Shown: positions 32,913-42,196 of the stretch, in pieces
How positions within the stretch are numbered: the first letter of the stretch is position 1
Layout of the letters: every line of letters begins with the position of its first letter
Assembly: GCF_009602465.1 (NCBI RefSeq)
Contig: NZ_WBKP01000020.1
Coordinates: forward strand, 1-57,427
DNA from: Cumulibacter manganitolerans
Lineage (GTDB): Bacteria; Actinomycetota; Actinomycetes; Mycobacteriales; Antricoccaceae
Length of the DNA: 57,427 bases
Reading direction: 5' to 3'
Program-made: the position numbers and the translations under genes
The notes under the pieces: generated by a model
The model's database searches: none
What the model saw: only the letters and a program-made list of their open reading frames with translations
What the model was told of the DNA's origin: nothing

Positions 32913-33236
32913 TTGCTGCTTCTTCGCGAAGTCCTCGGAAGCAACCTGCGTGCCCATCGTGAGCACCAGAAGCGCTCGCTGCGCGACGTATCCGCGGCGG
33001 CACGCGTCAGCCTGGGCTACCTGTCGGAGATCGAGCGCGGCCGCAAGGAGGCGTCCTCCGAGCTGCTCGCGTGCATCTGTGACGCGCTCGACCTCGAGCT
33101 GGCCGACCTGCTGGGCGACGCGTCGACCGACCTGCGGCACGCCGCCTTCCTCGGCGAGAACGCCGAACGTCCGGCCCCGGCGGCGGAGGTCCGCCTGGTG
33201 TTCGGGCAGGACGAGCGCGAGGTCGTCCCGGTCTAG
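32913..33236 (+). CDS. clgR: ClgR-type Xre transcriptional regulator
   Basis: 107 residues from TTG 32913, with AGGAGG 5 nt upstream. One helix-turn-helix (about 12-66) with GYLSEIERGRKEASSELL is the ClgR signature. ClgR activates clp protease genes and, in mycobacteria, the pspA operon it belongs to. The tail here (VFGQDEREVVPV) lacks the terminal Ala-Ala that marks some actinobacterial ClgR proteins and the PopR-like protein at 5.9 kb for Clp degradation. It is followed after 7 nt by an unknown membrane protein and then pspA and pspM. Confidence 0.9.
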   Translation: MLLLREVLGSNLRAHREHQKRSLRDVSAAARVSLGYLSEIERGRKEASSELLACICDALDLELADLLGDASTDLRHAAFLGENAERPAPAAEVRLVFGQDEREVVPV

Positions 33237-33243
33237 CCGCGCC

Positions 33244-34041
33244 ATGGGTGCCAAGTCCACTTTCCTCGACCCCCTCGCCGGGGCGCTCGGGGCCGCCGCG
33301 GGCGTCGGCTCGTTCCTGCTGATCCCCGGTGCCGCCGCGGCCATCCCGGCCGCGATCGGCATCGGGGCGCTGGTCTACGGGGCCAAGCTGGCGGTCTCGG
33401 CCCTCGGTAGCCGACGGCCTGCCGACAAGCCGCCCGTCGGTGCGGGCGCCGACGCCACCGCCGCGCCCCGGGTCAAACGCGGCTCGGCGACCGAGACCTG
33501 GCAGTCCCGCGGCGCCAAGGCAGTGCGCGGCATCGCCGACCTGGCCGCCGCGGCCGGCACGCCGCCGGTGATCCGTGGGCAGCTCGAGAACGTGGCCCTC
33601 GAGGCCCGCGACTCCCTCGTCGTGCTGGACCAGCTCGCCGAGCAGTCCGCCGGCGTCGAGGCTTCGCTGGACCGGATGCCGGCGTCGTCCCTGCGCGACC
33701 AGCGCGCTCGGCTGGCCGGCGCCTCGCCGCCGCCCGGCTCGCCCGAGGCCGCCGAGCTGCAGCGGGCGCTCGATGCGGTCGTGGCCCAGCAGCGCACGGT
33801 GGACCGCCTCGTCGCCGCCCGCGCCGGGCTGCTGGCCCGGATGGAGTCGATCGTGCTGGGGCTCGAGCAGCTGCAGAGCGAGATGAACGAGACCGTCGCC
33901 GTGAGCCTGGCCGCCGGCGACGAGGCCGGCGCCGGGGGCGAGCAGCACCTGCGTGACCTCTCCGACCAGCTGGCCGGTCTGCGCGCCGGTCTCGAGGAGA
34001 CCCGGCGCTACACCGCCGAGGTGCTGGGGCCGCAGTCCTGA
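33244..34041 (+). CDS. Unknown membrane/coiled-coil protein between clgR and pspA
   Basis: 265 residues; I do not recognise the family. Residues about 11-55 are hydrophobic and Gly/Ala-rich (GVGSFLLIPGAAAAIPAAIG onward), probably a membrane hairpin. A Pro/Ala linker follows, and from about 110 to 265 the chain is helical with heptad-like Leu/Ala spacing (DSLVVLDQLAEQ, RMESIVLGLEQLQSEM), predicting a cytoplasmic coiled coil resembling the neighbour PspA in style. It starts 7 nt after clgR, so it belongs to the stress operon. It could anchor or titrate PspA or ClgR at the membrane; that is inference. Confidence 0.8.
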   Translation: MGAKSTFLDPLAGALGAAAGVGSFLLIPGAAAAIPAAIGIGALVYGAKLAVSALGSRRPADKPPVGAGADATAAPRVKRGSATETWQSRGAKAVRGIADLAAAAGTPPVIRGQLENVALEARDSLVVLDQLAEQSAGVEASLDRMPASSLRDQRARLAGASPPPGSPEAAELQRALDAVVAQQRTVDRLVAARAGLLARMESIVLGLEQLQSEMNETVAVSLAAGDEAGAGGEQHLRDLSDQLAGLRAGLEETRRYTAEVLGPQS

Positions 34042-34138
34042 GCCCGCGGCGCGGCCGCTCGCGTCGTCGGCGCGATAGCATCGGCTGCGAGCGACCACAC
34101 AGCCACTGATCACCCATCGACCGGGAGGATGCGCCGCA

Positions 34139-34960
34139 ATGGCCAACCCATTCGTGAAGTTCTGGAAGTACCTGATGGCCGCCTTCGGCGCCAAGGTGGA
34201 TCAGGTCGCCGACCCCAAGATCCAGATCCAGCAGGCCATCGAGGACGCGCAGCGCCAGCACCAGGCCCTCTCGCAGCAGGCGGCCGCGGTGATCGGCAAC
34301 CAGCGACAGCTGGAGATGAAGCTGACCCGGCAGATGAGCGAGGTCGAGAAGGCCGGCGCCAACGCGCGGCAGGCGCTGACGCTCGCCGACAAGGCGCGCG
34401 CCGAGGGCAACGTGGAGAAGGCGCAGGAGTACGAGCAGACCGCGCAGGCGTTCGCCACCTCGCTGGTCGCCGCCGAGCAACAGATGGAAGACCTCAAGCA
34501 GATGCACGACCAGTCCCTGGTCGCCGCGCAGAAGGCGAAGGAAGCCGTCGAGCAGAACGCCTATCGGCTGAAGACCAAGCTGGCCGAGCGCACCAAGCTG
34601 CTCAGCCAGCTCGAGCAGGCCAAGATGCAGGAGCAGATCTCGGCATCCCTCAACCGCATGGGCGAGCTGTCCGCGCCGGGCAACGTGCCGTCCCTCGACG
34701 AGGTGCGCGACAAGATCGAGCGCCGCTACGCCAACGCTCTGGGCGCCTCCGACCTCGCCGAGAGCTCGGTCGAGGGCCGCATGATGGAGGTCGAGCGCTC
34801 GACGCTCGACATGGCCGGTCAGGCCCGTCTCGATCAGCTGCGCGCCAGCATGGGCGGCAGCAAGCTGGGCGGCCAGGCCGCGCCGACGGCCGAGCCCGCA
34901 CAGCCGGCGCCGGCGCAGCCGAACGCCCCGCGCCGTGAGGCAGAGGGCGGCCTGCGCTAG
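34139..34960 (+). CDS. pspA: Phage shock protein A / 35 kDa antigen (PspA/IM30 family)
   Basis: 273 residues. A peripheral membrane ESCRT-III-like protein that oligomerises on damaged membrane and limits proton leakage. The N-terminal amphipathic helix ([18 protein letters not shown]) and long coiled coil (about 25-225) are typical, and a Gln/Pro/Ala-rich tail (about 240-273) is seen in actinobacterial members. Ribosome site GGGAGGATG precedes ATG 34139. TAGCAT at 34076-34081 may give a second promoter. Its regulator is ClgR in mycobacteria, not PspF. Confidence 0.94.
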   Translation: MANPFVKFWKYLMAAFGAKVDQVADPKIQIQQAIEDAQRQHQALSQQAAAVIGNQRQLEMKLTRQMSEVEKAGANARQALTLADKARAEGNVEKAQEYEQTAQAFATSLVAAEQQMEDLKQMHDQSLVAAQKAKEAVEQNAYRLKTKLAERTKLLSQLEQAKMQEQISASLNRMGELSAPGNVPSLDEVRDKIERRYANALGASDLAESSVEGRMMEVERSTLDMAGQARLDQLRASMGGSKLGGQAAPTAEPAQPAPAQPNAPRREAEGGLR

Positions 34961-34996
34961 GCGCCGACGGCGCACCACCGGACAAGGATGATCACG

Positions 34997-36118
34997 ATGA
35001 CCGCAGGACGGCCGGGAGGCGGCAACAACAACCTCTGGCGTGACCTGGCGGCCGTCGTGGTCCAGGAGGTCTCCGACCGGCTGCGGGCCGGCGCGGAGCA
35101 GGCGCGCACCCGGTTGGAGTCCAGCGATCGCAGCCGGCCGCTCCCGCCCCCCGCGCCGTCCGCCCCGCCGGCGACGAGCCTCGGCGGTGAGCTGAAGAAG
35201 CTCGTCGAGCAGGGCATCCGCGCGACGACCAGCCAGATCGTCGAGCACCAGAGCGAGAAGGAGCGCCGCCGCGCCGAGCAGCCGATGCGGCGCGCCCAGG
35301 CGCGGGCGACCGGGGCACGCGTGGGCGCCGGAGTGCTCGGCGGGTTCGCCGCCATGACGCTGGTCGGTGGCGTGAGCGCGCTGGCCGCGGACCAGCCCGT
35401 GCAGGCCATTCCGCCGGTGGTGATCACGGTGGGCGCCGGTGCCGGCGCCGCCGCGCTCGTGCGGCGCGGCAGGGCGCACCAGCGGGAGGCCGACGCCCAC
35501 GCCAAGCGGCTGGGCGCGGCGTCGGCGTCGGCGGTGTCCCTGCACGGCGCGTCCGCCTATACCGTGCCGCTGCCGCCGCAGACCTCTCGGGCGTACGAGC
35601 CGACCCGTCGGCTGATCGCGCAGAAGGCGGCGCTGGCCGAGCTGCTGCCGGACGTCGAGGAGATCGCCCCCGAGCTGGGCCCCCTCGCGGTGGAGTCCGA
35701 GCGGACGCTGTCGGGGTACGCCGGCCGGATCGTCAAGCTCGAGCGCGCCCAGGCCGCGGCGGGCGGCTCCGGCGCCCTCGACGGGCCCCTGACCCGTGCG
35801 GTCGAGCAGTACGTCGACGGCGTCGAGGCGCATCAGAAGCTGGTCGAGGCGGCCGCCACCGTGCTGGCCGAGCTCGCCTCGCCGCACGTGCCGCACGCCG
35901 CGTACGACTCCATCACCGAGGCGGCCGACCGGCTGCAGGGCCTCGCCGAGGGCCTGCGCCAGGTGCGCCACGACATCCCCATCGGCGACCTGCCGACCAT
36001 GCGCCGGCCGCCGCTGCACCGCGAGGGGCCGGCTGCGGCACCCACCGACGGGTCGCCACGGAGCCCGGCGCCGCGCAGCGCCGCACCCCGCAACCGCCGC
36101 CGGGACGTCGCCGGCTGA
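34997..36118 (+). CDS. PspM-like envelope-stress membrane protein
   Basis: 373 residues from ATG 34997, whose ribosome site AAGGA is well spaced; ATG 34988 overlaps that site. Two membrane segments (about 109-131 and 137-155) follow a charged, Pro-rich cytoplasmic N-terminus containing [18 protein letters not shown]. The C-terminal half is helical. Its place after pspA and two-segment topology match PspM (Rv2743c), which retains PspA at the membrane in M. tuberculosis. No PspN follows; the next gene is glyA. Confidence 0.78.
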   Translation: MTAGRPGGGNNNLWRDLAAVVVQEVSDRLRAGAEQARTRLESSDRSRPLPPPAPSAPPATSLGGELKKLVEQGIRATTSQIVEHQSEKERRRAEQPMRRAQARATGARVGAGVLGGFAAMTLVGGVSALAADQPVQAIPPVVITVGAGAGAAALVRRGRAHQREADAHAKRLGAASASAVSLHGASAYTVPLPPQTSRAYEPTRRLIAQKAALAELLPDVEEIAPELGPLAVESERTLSGYAGRIVKLERAQAAAGGSGALDGPLTRAVEQYVDGVEAHQKLVEAAATVLAELASPHVPHAAYDSITEAADRLQGLAEGLRQVRHDIPIGDLPTMRRPPLHREGPAAAPTDGSPRSPAPRSAAPRNRRRDVAG

Positions 36119-36122
36119 GCGA

Positions 36123-36128
36123 TATCCT
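36123..36128 (+). promoter_or_regulatory. -10 element of glyA (leaderless)
   Basis: TATCCT ends 7 nt before ATG 36136. Confidence 0.5.
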
Positions 36129-36135
36129 GTGGCGC

Positions 36136-37584
36136 ATGACGGACTCCCAGGACATCGCCGCAGCCTCCTCGCAGATCTACCGCAGCGCCCTCGACATCAT
36201 CGGCGGAATCGACCCGCGGATCGCCGATGCGACGCGCAGCGAGCTCACCGACCAACGCGCCTCGCTCAAGCTCATCGCCAGCGAGAACTACGCCTCGCTG
36301 CCGGTCCTGATGACGATGGGCACCTGGCTCAGCGACAAGTACGCCGAAGGCACCGTCGGCCACCGCTTCTACGCCGGCTGCCAGAACGTCGACACCGTCG
36401 AGTCGGTCGCGGCCGAGCACGCCCGCGAGCTGTTCGGCGCACCGTACGCCTACGTGCAGCCGCACTCCGGCATCGACGCCAACCTGGTCGCGTTCTGGGC
36501 GATCCTGGCCCACCGCGTCGAGGCGCCCGAGCTGGCGCGGTTCGGCGCCAAGAACGTCAACGACCTCACCGAGGACGACTGGGAGCAGCTGCGCGGCAAG
36601 CTCGGCAACCAGCGGCTGCTCGGCATGTCCCTGGACGCCGGCGGCCACCTGACCCACGGCTTCCGGCCCAACATCTCCGGCAAGATGTTCCACCAGCGGC
36701 AGTACGGGACCGACCCGCAGACCGGCCTGCTCGACTACGACCAGGTCGCCGCCACCGCCCGCGAGTTCAAGCCGCTGATCATGGTGGCCGGCTACTCGGC
36801 GTACCCGCGGCGCGTCGACTTCGCGAAGATGCGCGAGATCGCGGACGAGGTCGGCGCCACCTTGATGGTCGACATGGCGCACTTCGCCGGCCTGGTCGCC
36901 GGCAAGGTGTTCACCGGCGACGAGAACCCCGTCCCGTTCGCGCACGTCACGACCACCACCACCCACAAATCGCTGCGCGGCCCGCGCGGCGGCATCGTCC
37001 TCGCCCAGGAGGAATACGCCTCCTCGGTCGATCGCGGCTGCCCGATGGTCCTCGGCGGTCCGCTGTCGCACGTGATGGCAGCGAAGGCCATCGCGCTCGC
37101 GGAGGCTCGCCAGCCGGCCTTCCAGACCTACGCGCAGAACGTGGCGGACAACGCGAAGTCGTTCGCCGACGGGCTGATGAAGCGCGGCGCCAAGCTCGTC
37201 ACCGACGGCACGGACAACCACCTCGTGCTGCTCGACGTGTCGTCGTTCGGGCTCACCGGCCGCCAGGCGGAGTCCGCCCTCCTGGACGCCGGCATCGTGA
37301 CCAACCGCAACTCGGTCCCGGCCGACCCCAACGGCGCCTGGTACACCAGCGGCATCCGCTTCGGCACGCCGGCGCTGACCACCCGCGGCTTCACCGGCGA
37401 CGACTTCGACCGGGTCGCCGAGCTCGTGGTCGACGTCCTCGAGGGCACTCAGCCCGGGACGACCAAGGCGGGCGCGCCGTCGAAGGCGTCGTACACCCTG
37501 GCCGACGGCGTGGCCGAGCGCACCAAGGCGGCGGCCGCGGAGATGCTCGACGTGCACCCGCTGTACCCGGGCCTGGAGCTCTAG
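36136..37584 (+). CDS. glyA: Serine hydroxymethyltransferase
   Basis: 482 residues. A PLP enzyme that converts serine and tetrahydrofolate to glycine and methylene-tetrahydrofolate, the donor used by ThyA and ThyX. The PLP lysine is Lys278 ([14 protein letters not shown]). SENYAS, the tyrosine-containing block GHRFYAGC and [13 protein letters not shown] are standard. It is longer than the usual 415-430 because of an insertion around 135-190 ([20 protein letters not shown] and following), a variant known in actinomycetes. It abuts the lhr stop with CTAGCTAG. Confidence 0.95.
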   Translation: MTDSQDIAAASSQIYRSALDIIGGIDPRIADATRSELTDQRASLKLIASENYASLPVLMTMGTWLSDKYAEGTVGHRFYAGCQNVDTVESVAAEHARELFGAPYAYVQPHSGIDANLVAFWAILAHRVEAPELARFGAKNVNDLTEDDWEQLRGKLGNQRLLGMSLDAGGHLTHGFRPNISGKMFHQRQYGTDPQTGLLDYDQVAATAREFKPLIMVAGYSAYPRRVDFAKMREIADEVGATLMVDMAHFAGLVAGKVFTGDENPVPFAHVTTTTTHKSLRGPRGGIVLAQEEYASSVDRGCPMVLGGPLSHVMAAKAIALAEARQPAFQTYAQNVADNAKSFADGLMKRGAKLVTDGTDNHLVLLDVSSFGLTGRQAESALLDAGIVTNRNSVPADPNGAWYTSGIRFGTPALTTRGFTGDDFDRVAELVVDVLEGTQPGTTKAGAPSKASYTLADGVAERTKAAAAEMLDVHPLYPGLEL

Positions 37585-40500
37585 CTAGGACCGCAGCCGC
37601 AGCCCACGCGGGGTGACGCGGAACCCCGCGTCGGTCAGCGCGCCGGCGAGCGGACCGTGGATGTCGATGCCGTCGCCGTCCGCGCGCTGGACGTGCAGGC
37701 CGTCGACGGCCCCCGCCGAGACGGACGCGGCGAGCGCCTTCGCGGCGGCGGCGAGCGTCGCGGGCTCCTCGGTGAAGCTCAGCAGCGTCTTTCCGCCACG
37801 CTCGACGTACAGCGCGAGGACGCCGTCGTGCAGCACCACGAGCGCACCGGCCTTCCTCGCCGGCCGGTGCCGCGAGGCCTCGCCGTCCGGACCGCGGCCC
37901 TCGGGCCAGGCGAGCGCCGCGCCGTACGGGTTCGCGGGGTCGCTCGCAGCGAGCACCAGCGTCTCGCCGTCGACGGCGTCGGCGCGCAACCGGTCGACCG
38001 CGCCCGCGGCGGCGAACTGGGCGGCCCCGAGCCCTTCGATGAAGTAGCCGCGGCGCAGCCGCCCGGCGTCCTCGTACGCGGCGAGCACGGGGTAGAGGGC
38101 CGCGAAGCCGCCGGGCACGTCCTCGGCCTGCACGGGCCCGCGGGTGAGCACGCCGTACCGCTCGACGAGCACGTCGCACACCAGCTGGGCGGTGGCATCG
38201 TCCGGATCGGCGCGCGGCACCGGCGACCAGCGACCGCTCACCGACGGCGGGCTGGGCGTCGCGATGCGGGTCCGGGCGCGGCCGTGCCGCGACCGGCGGG
38301 TCGCGGCACGGCCGGTGCCCCGCTGGGCGAGCCGCGCCCGCAACGGAGCGAGGGTGTCGTTGGTCAGGTGCCCGGCCCACACGAGGCGCCACAGCGCCTC
38401 GACGATGTCCTTCTCCGGCGTCGTCGCGTCGTCCTCGCGCAGCTGCGCGAGGATCTCCCGGAAGAAGCTGGCCGGCCGGGTGCGCGCCGCGGCGAGCACG
38501 GCGGTCTCCAGCGGGTCGGTGACGGGTTCCGGCGGCGGCAGGAGCCCGACGAGGTCGGTGGGCAGCAGCCGCAGGTAGCCGTCGGCACCGGACGAGCCGG
38601 CCCCCACCCACAGCAGGTCGCCGGCGGCCGTGAGCTCGTCGAGCAGGGCGGGGGAGTAGCCCACCACGCGGGCGGGCAGCACGAGGGACTCCCACGCCGA
38701 GGCCCCGACGACGGCGCCGGCGAGCTGCTCGACCACGGCGAACACGCCGTCGGCGCCCCGGTGCGCCCGCTGGCCGACGCCCTGCCACGCGGTGAGGAAC
38801 CGGGCGTAGGCGACGTGGCTGACCGGTTCGACCTCCGCGCGCGAGCGCGCCAGCGACCGGCGCCGGATGCGCCGCAGGACGTCGACGTCGCACCACTCCG
38901 AACCGGTCACCCCTGGGGTCAGCTCGCCCTTGGTGATCCGGTCGTCGGCGGCGAGCCGCTCGAGGGTGCGCCGCGCCACCGCCTCCCCGATGCCGAACCG
39001 GGCCGCCACCTGGGCGGTGGTGAACGGCGGGTGCGTGCGCGCGAACCGCGCGACCAGGTCGCCCAGCGGGTCGGGCAGCACGGCGGTGAACGCCTCGGGC
39101 ACCCCCACCGGCAGCGCGATGCCGAGAGCGTCCTGGAAGCGTCCGGCGTCCTCGATCGCGACGAACCGCTCGTCGCCGGCGATGCGCAGCGCCAGCGCCC
39201 GCCGCTCGCCGACCAGCGCGGCCCCCCACGCCGGGTCCGCGCCGCGCGCGGCCAGCTCGTCGGCGGTGAGGTCGCCGAGCTCGCGCAACGCGTCGGCCAA
39301 GGCCTCCAGCGACCCGATGGCGCGTTCGGGGGCGAGCCGCTGCAGGGCCGCGCCCACCTCGTCGATCGCATCGGGGTCGAGCAGCTCGCGCAGCTCGATC
39401 TGGCCGAGCAGCTCGCGCAGCAACGACAGGTCGAGCGACAGCGCGCCCGAGCGGCGCTCGGCGAGCGGCACGTCATCTTGATAGATGAAGCTCGATACGT
39501 AGCCGAACAGCAGGGACTGCGCGAACGGCGAGGCGCTCGAGGTCTGCACCTCGGTCAGCGCGATCGTGCGGCGCTCGATCTGGGTGAGCAGGTCGATCAG
39601 GCCCGGTACGTCGTAGACGTCCTGGAGGCACTCGCGCAGCGTCTCGAGGATGATCGGGAAGTCGTCGAAGCGGGCGGCGACCGTCAGCAGCTGGGAGGAG
39701 CGCTGCCGCTGCTGCCATAGCGGCGACCGTTTGGCCGGGTCGCGGCGCGGCAGCAGCAGCGCGCGGGCGGCGCACTCCCGGAACCGGCTGGCGAACAGCG
39801 CCGAGCCCATGAGCTGCTCGGTGACCAGGCGCTGCACGTCGCCGGGGTCGACCAGCACCAGGTCGAGGTCCGGTGGCGTGCCGGTGGTGTCGGGGACCCG
39901 CAGCACGATGCCGTCGTCGCCGTGCATCGCCTGCGCGTCGGCGCCGTACTCGCGCTCGAGCCGCGCACCGATGATCAGCGACCAGGGTGCGTTGACCTGG
40001 TCGCCGAACGGCGAGTGCACGATCACCCGCCAGTCACCCAGCTCGTCGCGGAAGCGCTCGACGACGATCCGGCGGTCGTGCGGCACGACGCCCGTGGCGA
40101 CGCGCTGGGCCGCGACGTACGCGTGCAGGTTCTGCACCGCGTAGCCGTCCAGGTTGGCCAGCGCAGCCGGCTCGCGCCCGGCGTCGAGCTCGCGCAGGAA
40201 CGCGCCGATCGAGCGGCCCAGCGGCAACGGCCGGCCTTGCGACTCCCCGGTCCAGAACGGCATCCGGCCCGGCACGCCGGGAGCCGGGACGACGAGCACG
40301 CGGTCGTGGGTGATCTCCACGATCCGCCACGTCGAGGTGCCGAGCAGGAAGACGTCGCCGACGCGCGACTCGTACACCATCTCCTCGTCGAGCTCGCCGA
40401 CGCGACGACCGCCGCGTTCGTCGCCGGCGATGAACACGCCGAACAGCCCGCGATCCGGGATCGTGCCGCCGGAGGTGACCGCGAGCCGCGCCGCGCCGGG

Positions 40501-42075
40501 ACGCCCACGGACCCGGTCGGTCAGCCGGTCCCACACGATGCGCGGGCGCAGGGAGGCGAACTGCTCGCTGGGGTAGCGGCCCGCGAGCATGTCGAGAACG
40601 GCGTGCAGCAGCGGCTCGGGCAGGTTGCGGTACGGCGCGGCTCGGCGGATCAGGTCGAACAGCTCGCCGACGGCGTACTCGGCGTCGGCGAGGATCGCGA
40701 CGATCTGCTGCGCGAGGACGTCGAGCGGGTTGGCCGGGATGCGCAGGGGCTCGAGGTCGCCGGCGTACATCCGGTCGACGACGACGGCCGTGCTGACCAG
40801 GTCGCCGCGGTGCTTCGGAAAGAACACCCCCTCGCTGCGGACGCCGACCTGGTGCCCGGCTCGCCCGACCCGTTGCAGGCCCGAGGCCACGGACGGCGGA
40901 GACTCGACCTGGACCACCAGGTCGACCGCGCCCATGTCGATGCCGAGCTCGAGGCTGCTGGTCGCGACGACGGCCGGCAGCGTCCCGGACTTCAGGCCCT
41001 CCTCGGCGATGAGCCGCTGCTCGCGGCTGACCGACCCGTGGTGGGCACGCGCCACGACGTGCTCGTCGTCGCCGCCGTGCCCCAGACCGCTCTGCGCGAT
41101 CATCTCGGCCGGGAACGCCGCCTCCCCCGCATCGCCGCCGGCCTCCGCCGCGGCCCGCTCGTTGAGCCGGGCGGTGAGCCGCTCGGCGGCCCGCCGCGCG
41201 TTGGCGAACACGATCGTCGACCGGTGGCTGCGCACCAGGTCGTAGACGGCGTCCTCGACCGCCGGCCAGATCGAGCGCCGCAGGTGCCCGGACGAGTCGG
41301 ACTGGTCGGACAGGTCGGCCATGTCCTCGACCGGGACGACGACGCGCAGGTCGAGGCCCTTGTCGCTCGGCGGTGCCACGACGGTCGCCTCGCGGCCCGA
41401 GCCGGCGAGGAAGGCGGCGACCTCGTCGACCGGGCGCACCGTCGCCGACAGCCCGATGCGCTGCGCCGGCCGCTCCAGAAGCGCATCCAGGCGCTCCAGC
41501 GACAGCGCGAGATGCGCACCGCGCTTGGTGCCGGCCAGCGCGTGGATCTCGTCGACGATGACCGTCTCGACACCGCGCAGCGCCTCCCGGGCGCCGCTGG
41601 TCAGCAGCAGGAACAGCGACTCCGGGGTGGTGATGAGGATGTCGCCCGGCGCGGTGGCGAACCGGCGCCGGTCGGCCGCGGGCGTGTCGCCGGTGCGGGT
41701 GCTCACCCGGACCGGGCTGGTCGTCGAGCCCAAGCGGGCTGCCGCGTTCTCGATGCCCACCAGCGGCGCGGTCAGGTTGCGCTCGACGTCGGCGGCGAGC
41801 GCCTTCAGCGGCGAGATGTACACGACGCGGCAGCGGCGGCGCGGCTCCGCGGGAGGCGCCTGGGTCAGCACCCGGTCGATCGCCGACAGGAAGGCCGCCA
41901 GCGTCTTGCCCGAGCCGGTCGGCGCCACGACGAGCGCGTGGTCGCCGCCGGAGATCGCCCGCCAGGCCGCCGCCTGCGCGGGCGTCGGCGCCCGGAACGC
42001 GGCGGCGAACCACGCCCGGGTGGCGGGCGCGAACCCCTCGAGCGCGTCGACGGGGCCGGGATCGTGGGCGGGCAT
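37585..42075 (-). CDS. lhr: Lhr-type ATP-dependent helicase
   Basis: 1496 residues, full length for Lhr. A superfamily 2 3'-5' DNA translocase that unwinds RNA-DNA hybrids; in mycobacteria it is DNA-damage-inducible. Walker A is APTGSGKT (51-58), the DEIH box VDEIHALAG, and SATVRP the motor coupling motif. A winged helix and the Lhr core domain follow to about 860, then the long C-terminal domain. It starts at ATG 42075, with a PafBC-like damage promoter directly upstream. A hairpin at 37606-37631 lies in its last codons. Confidence 0.94.
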   Translation of the reverse strand: MPAHDPGPVDALEGFAPATRAWFAAAFRAPTPAQAAAWRAISGGDHALVVAPTGSGKTLAAFLSAIDRVLTQAPPAEPRRRCRVVYISPLKALAADVERNLTAPLVGIENAAARLGSTTSPVRVSTRTGDTPAADRRRFATAPGDILITTPESLFLLLTSGAREALRGVETVIVDEIHALAGTKRGAHLALSLERLDALLERPAQRIGLSATVRPVDEVAAFLAGSGREATVVAPPSDKGLDLRVVVPVEDMADLSDQSDSSGHLRRSIWPAVEDAVYDLVRSHRSTIVFANARRAAERLTARLNERAAAEAGGDAGEAAFPAEMIAQSGLGHGGDDEHVVARAHHGSVSREQRLIAEEGLKSGTLPAVVATSSLELGIDMGAVDLVVQVESPPSVASGLQRVGRAGHQVGVRSEGVFFPKHRGDLVSTAVVVDRMYAGDLEPLRIPANPLDVLAQQIVAILADAEYAVGELFDLIRRAAPYRNLPEPLLHAVLDMLAGRYPSEQFASLRPRIVWDRLTDRVRGRPGAARLAVTSGGTIPDRGLFGVFIAGDERGGRRVGELDEEMVYESRVGDVFLLGTSTWRIVEITHDRVLVVPAPGVPGRMPFWTGESQGRPLPLGRSIGAFLRELDAGREPAALANLDGYAVQNLHAYVAAQRVATGVVPHDRRIVVERFRDELGDWRVIVHSPFGDQVNAPWSLIIGARLEREYGADAQAMHGDDGIVLRVPDTTGTPPDLDLVLVDPGDVQRLVTEQLMGSALFASRFRECAARALLLPRRDPAKRSPLWQQRQRSSQLLTVAARFDDFPIILETLRECLQDVYDVPGLIDLLTQIERRTIALTEVQTSSASPFAQSLLFGYVSSFIYQDDVPLAERRSGALSLDLSLLRELLGQIELRELLDPDAIDEVGAALQRLAPERAIGSLEALADALRELGDLTADELAARGADPAWGAALVGERRALALRIAGDERFVAIEDAGRFQDALGIALPVGVPEAFTAVLPDPLGDLVARFARTHPPFTTAQVAARFGIGEAVARRTLERLAADDRITKGELTPGVTGSEWCDVDVLRRIRRRSLARSRAEVEPVSHVAYARFLTAWQGVGQRAHRGADGVFAVVEQLAGAVVGASAWESLVLPARVVGYSPALLDELTAAGDLLWVGAGSSGADGYLRLLPTDLVGLLPPPEPVTDPLETAVLAAARTRPASFFREILAQLREDDATTPEKDIVEALWRLVWAGHLTNDTLAPLRARLAQRGTGRAATRRSRHGRARTRIATPSPPSVSGRWSPVPRADPDDATAQLVCDVLVERYGVLTRGPVQAEDVPGGFAALYPVLAAYEDAGRLRRGYFIEGLGAAQFAAAGAVDRLRADAVDGETLVLAASDPANPYGAALAWPEGRGPDGEASRHRPARKAGALVVLHDGVLALYVERGGKTLLSFTEEPATLAAAAKALAASVSAGAVDGLHVQRADGDGIDIHGPLAGALTDAGFRVTPRGLRLRS
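37606..37631. terminator. Hairpin in the lhr 3' end (terminator candidate for glyA)
   Basis: ACGCGGGGT (37606-37614) pairs perfectly with ACCCCGCGT (37623-37631) over an 8-nt loop, 22 nt after the glyA stop. As at the MFS gene, the terminator-like structure for one gene is coded within the end of its convergent neighbour. Confidence 0.45.
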
Positions 42076-42081
42076 TCCCTC

Positions 42082-42104
42082 ATCTTGCCCGCCGCCACCG
42101 ACAT
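42082..42104 (-). promoter_or_regulatory. PafBC-type DNA-damage promoter candidate of lhr
   Basis: Read on the minus strand: ATGTCGGTG, exactly 8 nt, then CAAGAT, which ends 6 nt before the lhr ATG. The upstream box matches TTGTCRGTG at 8 of 9 positions; the -10 departs from TANNNT at its first base. Confidence 0.5.
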
Positions 42105-42196
42105 CGGTCGTCGGCGGCCTCGGGAGCGGGGCGGGCGGGGCCGGCGGATAGAGTGCGCTCTGACCTGGAGCGGCCATCGTGGAAGGACGAGCGCGC

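Noticed and set aside
32800-33243. N-terminal extension of the unknown psp-operon protein upstream of 33244
   Set aside because: It would overlap clgR in another frame and is Ser/Arg/Pro-rich without homology; ATG 33244 follows clgR closely.
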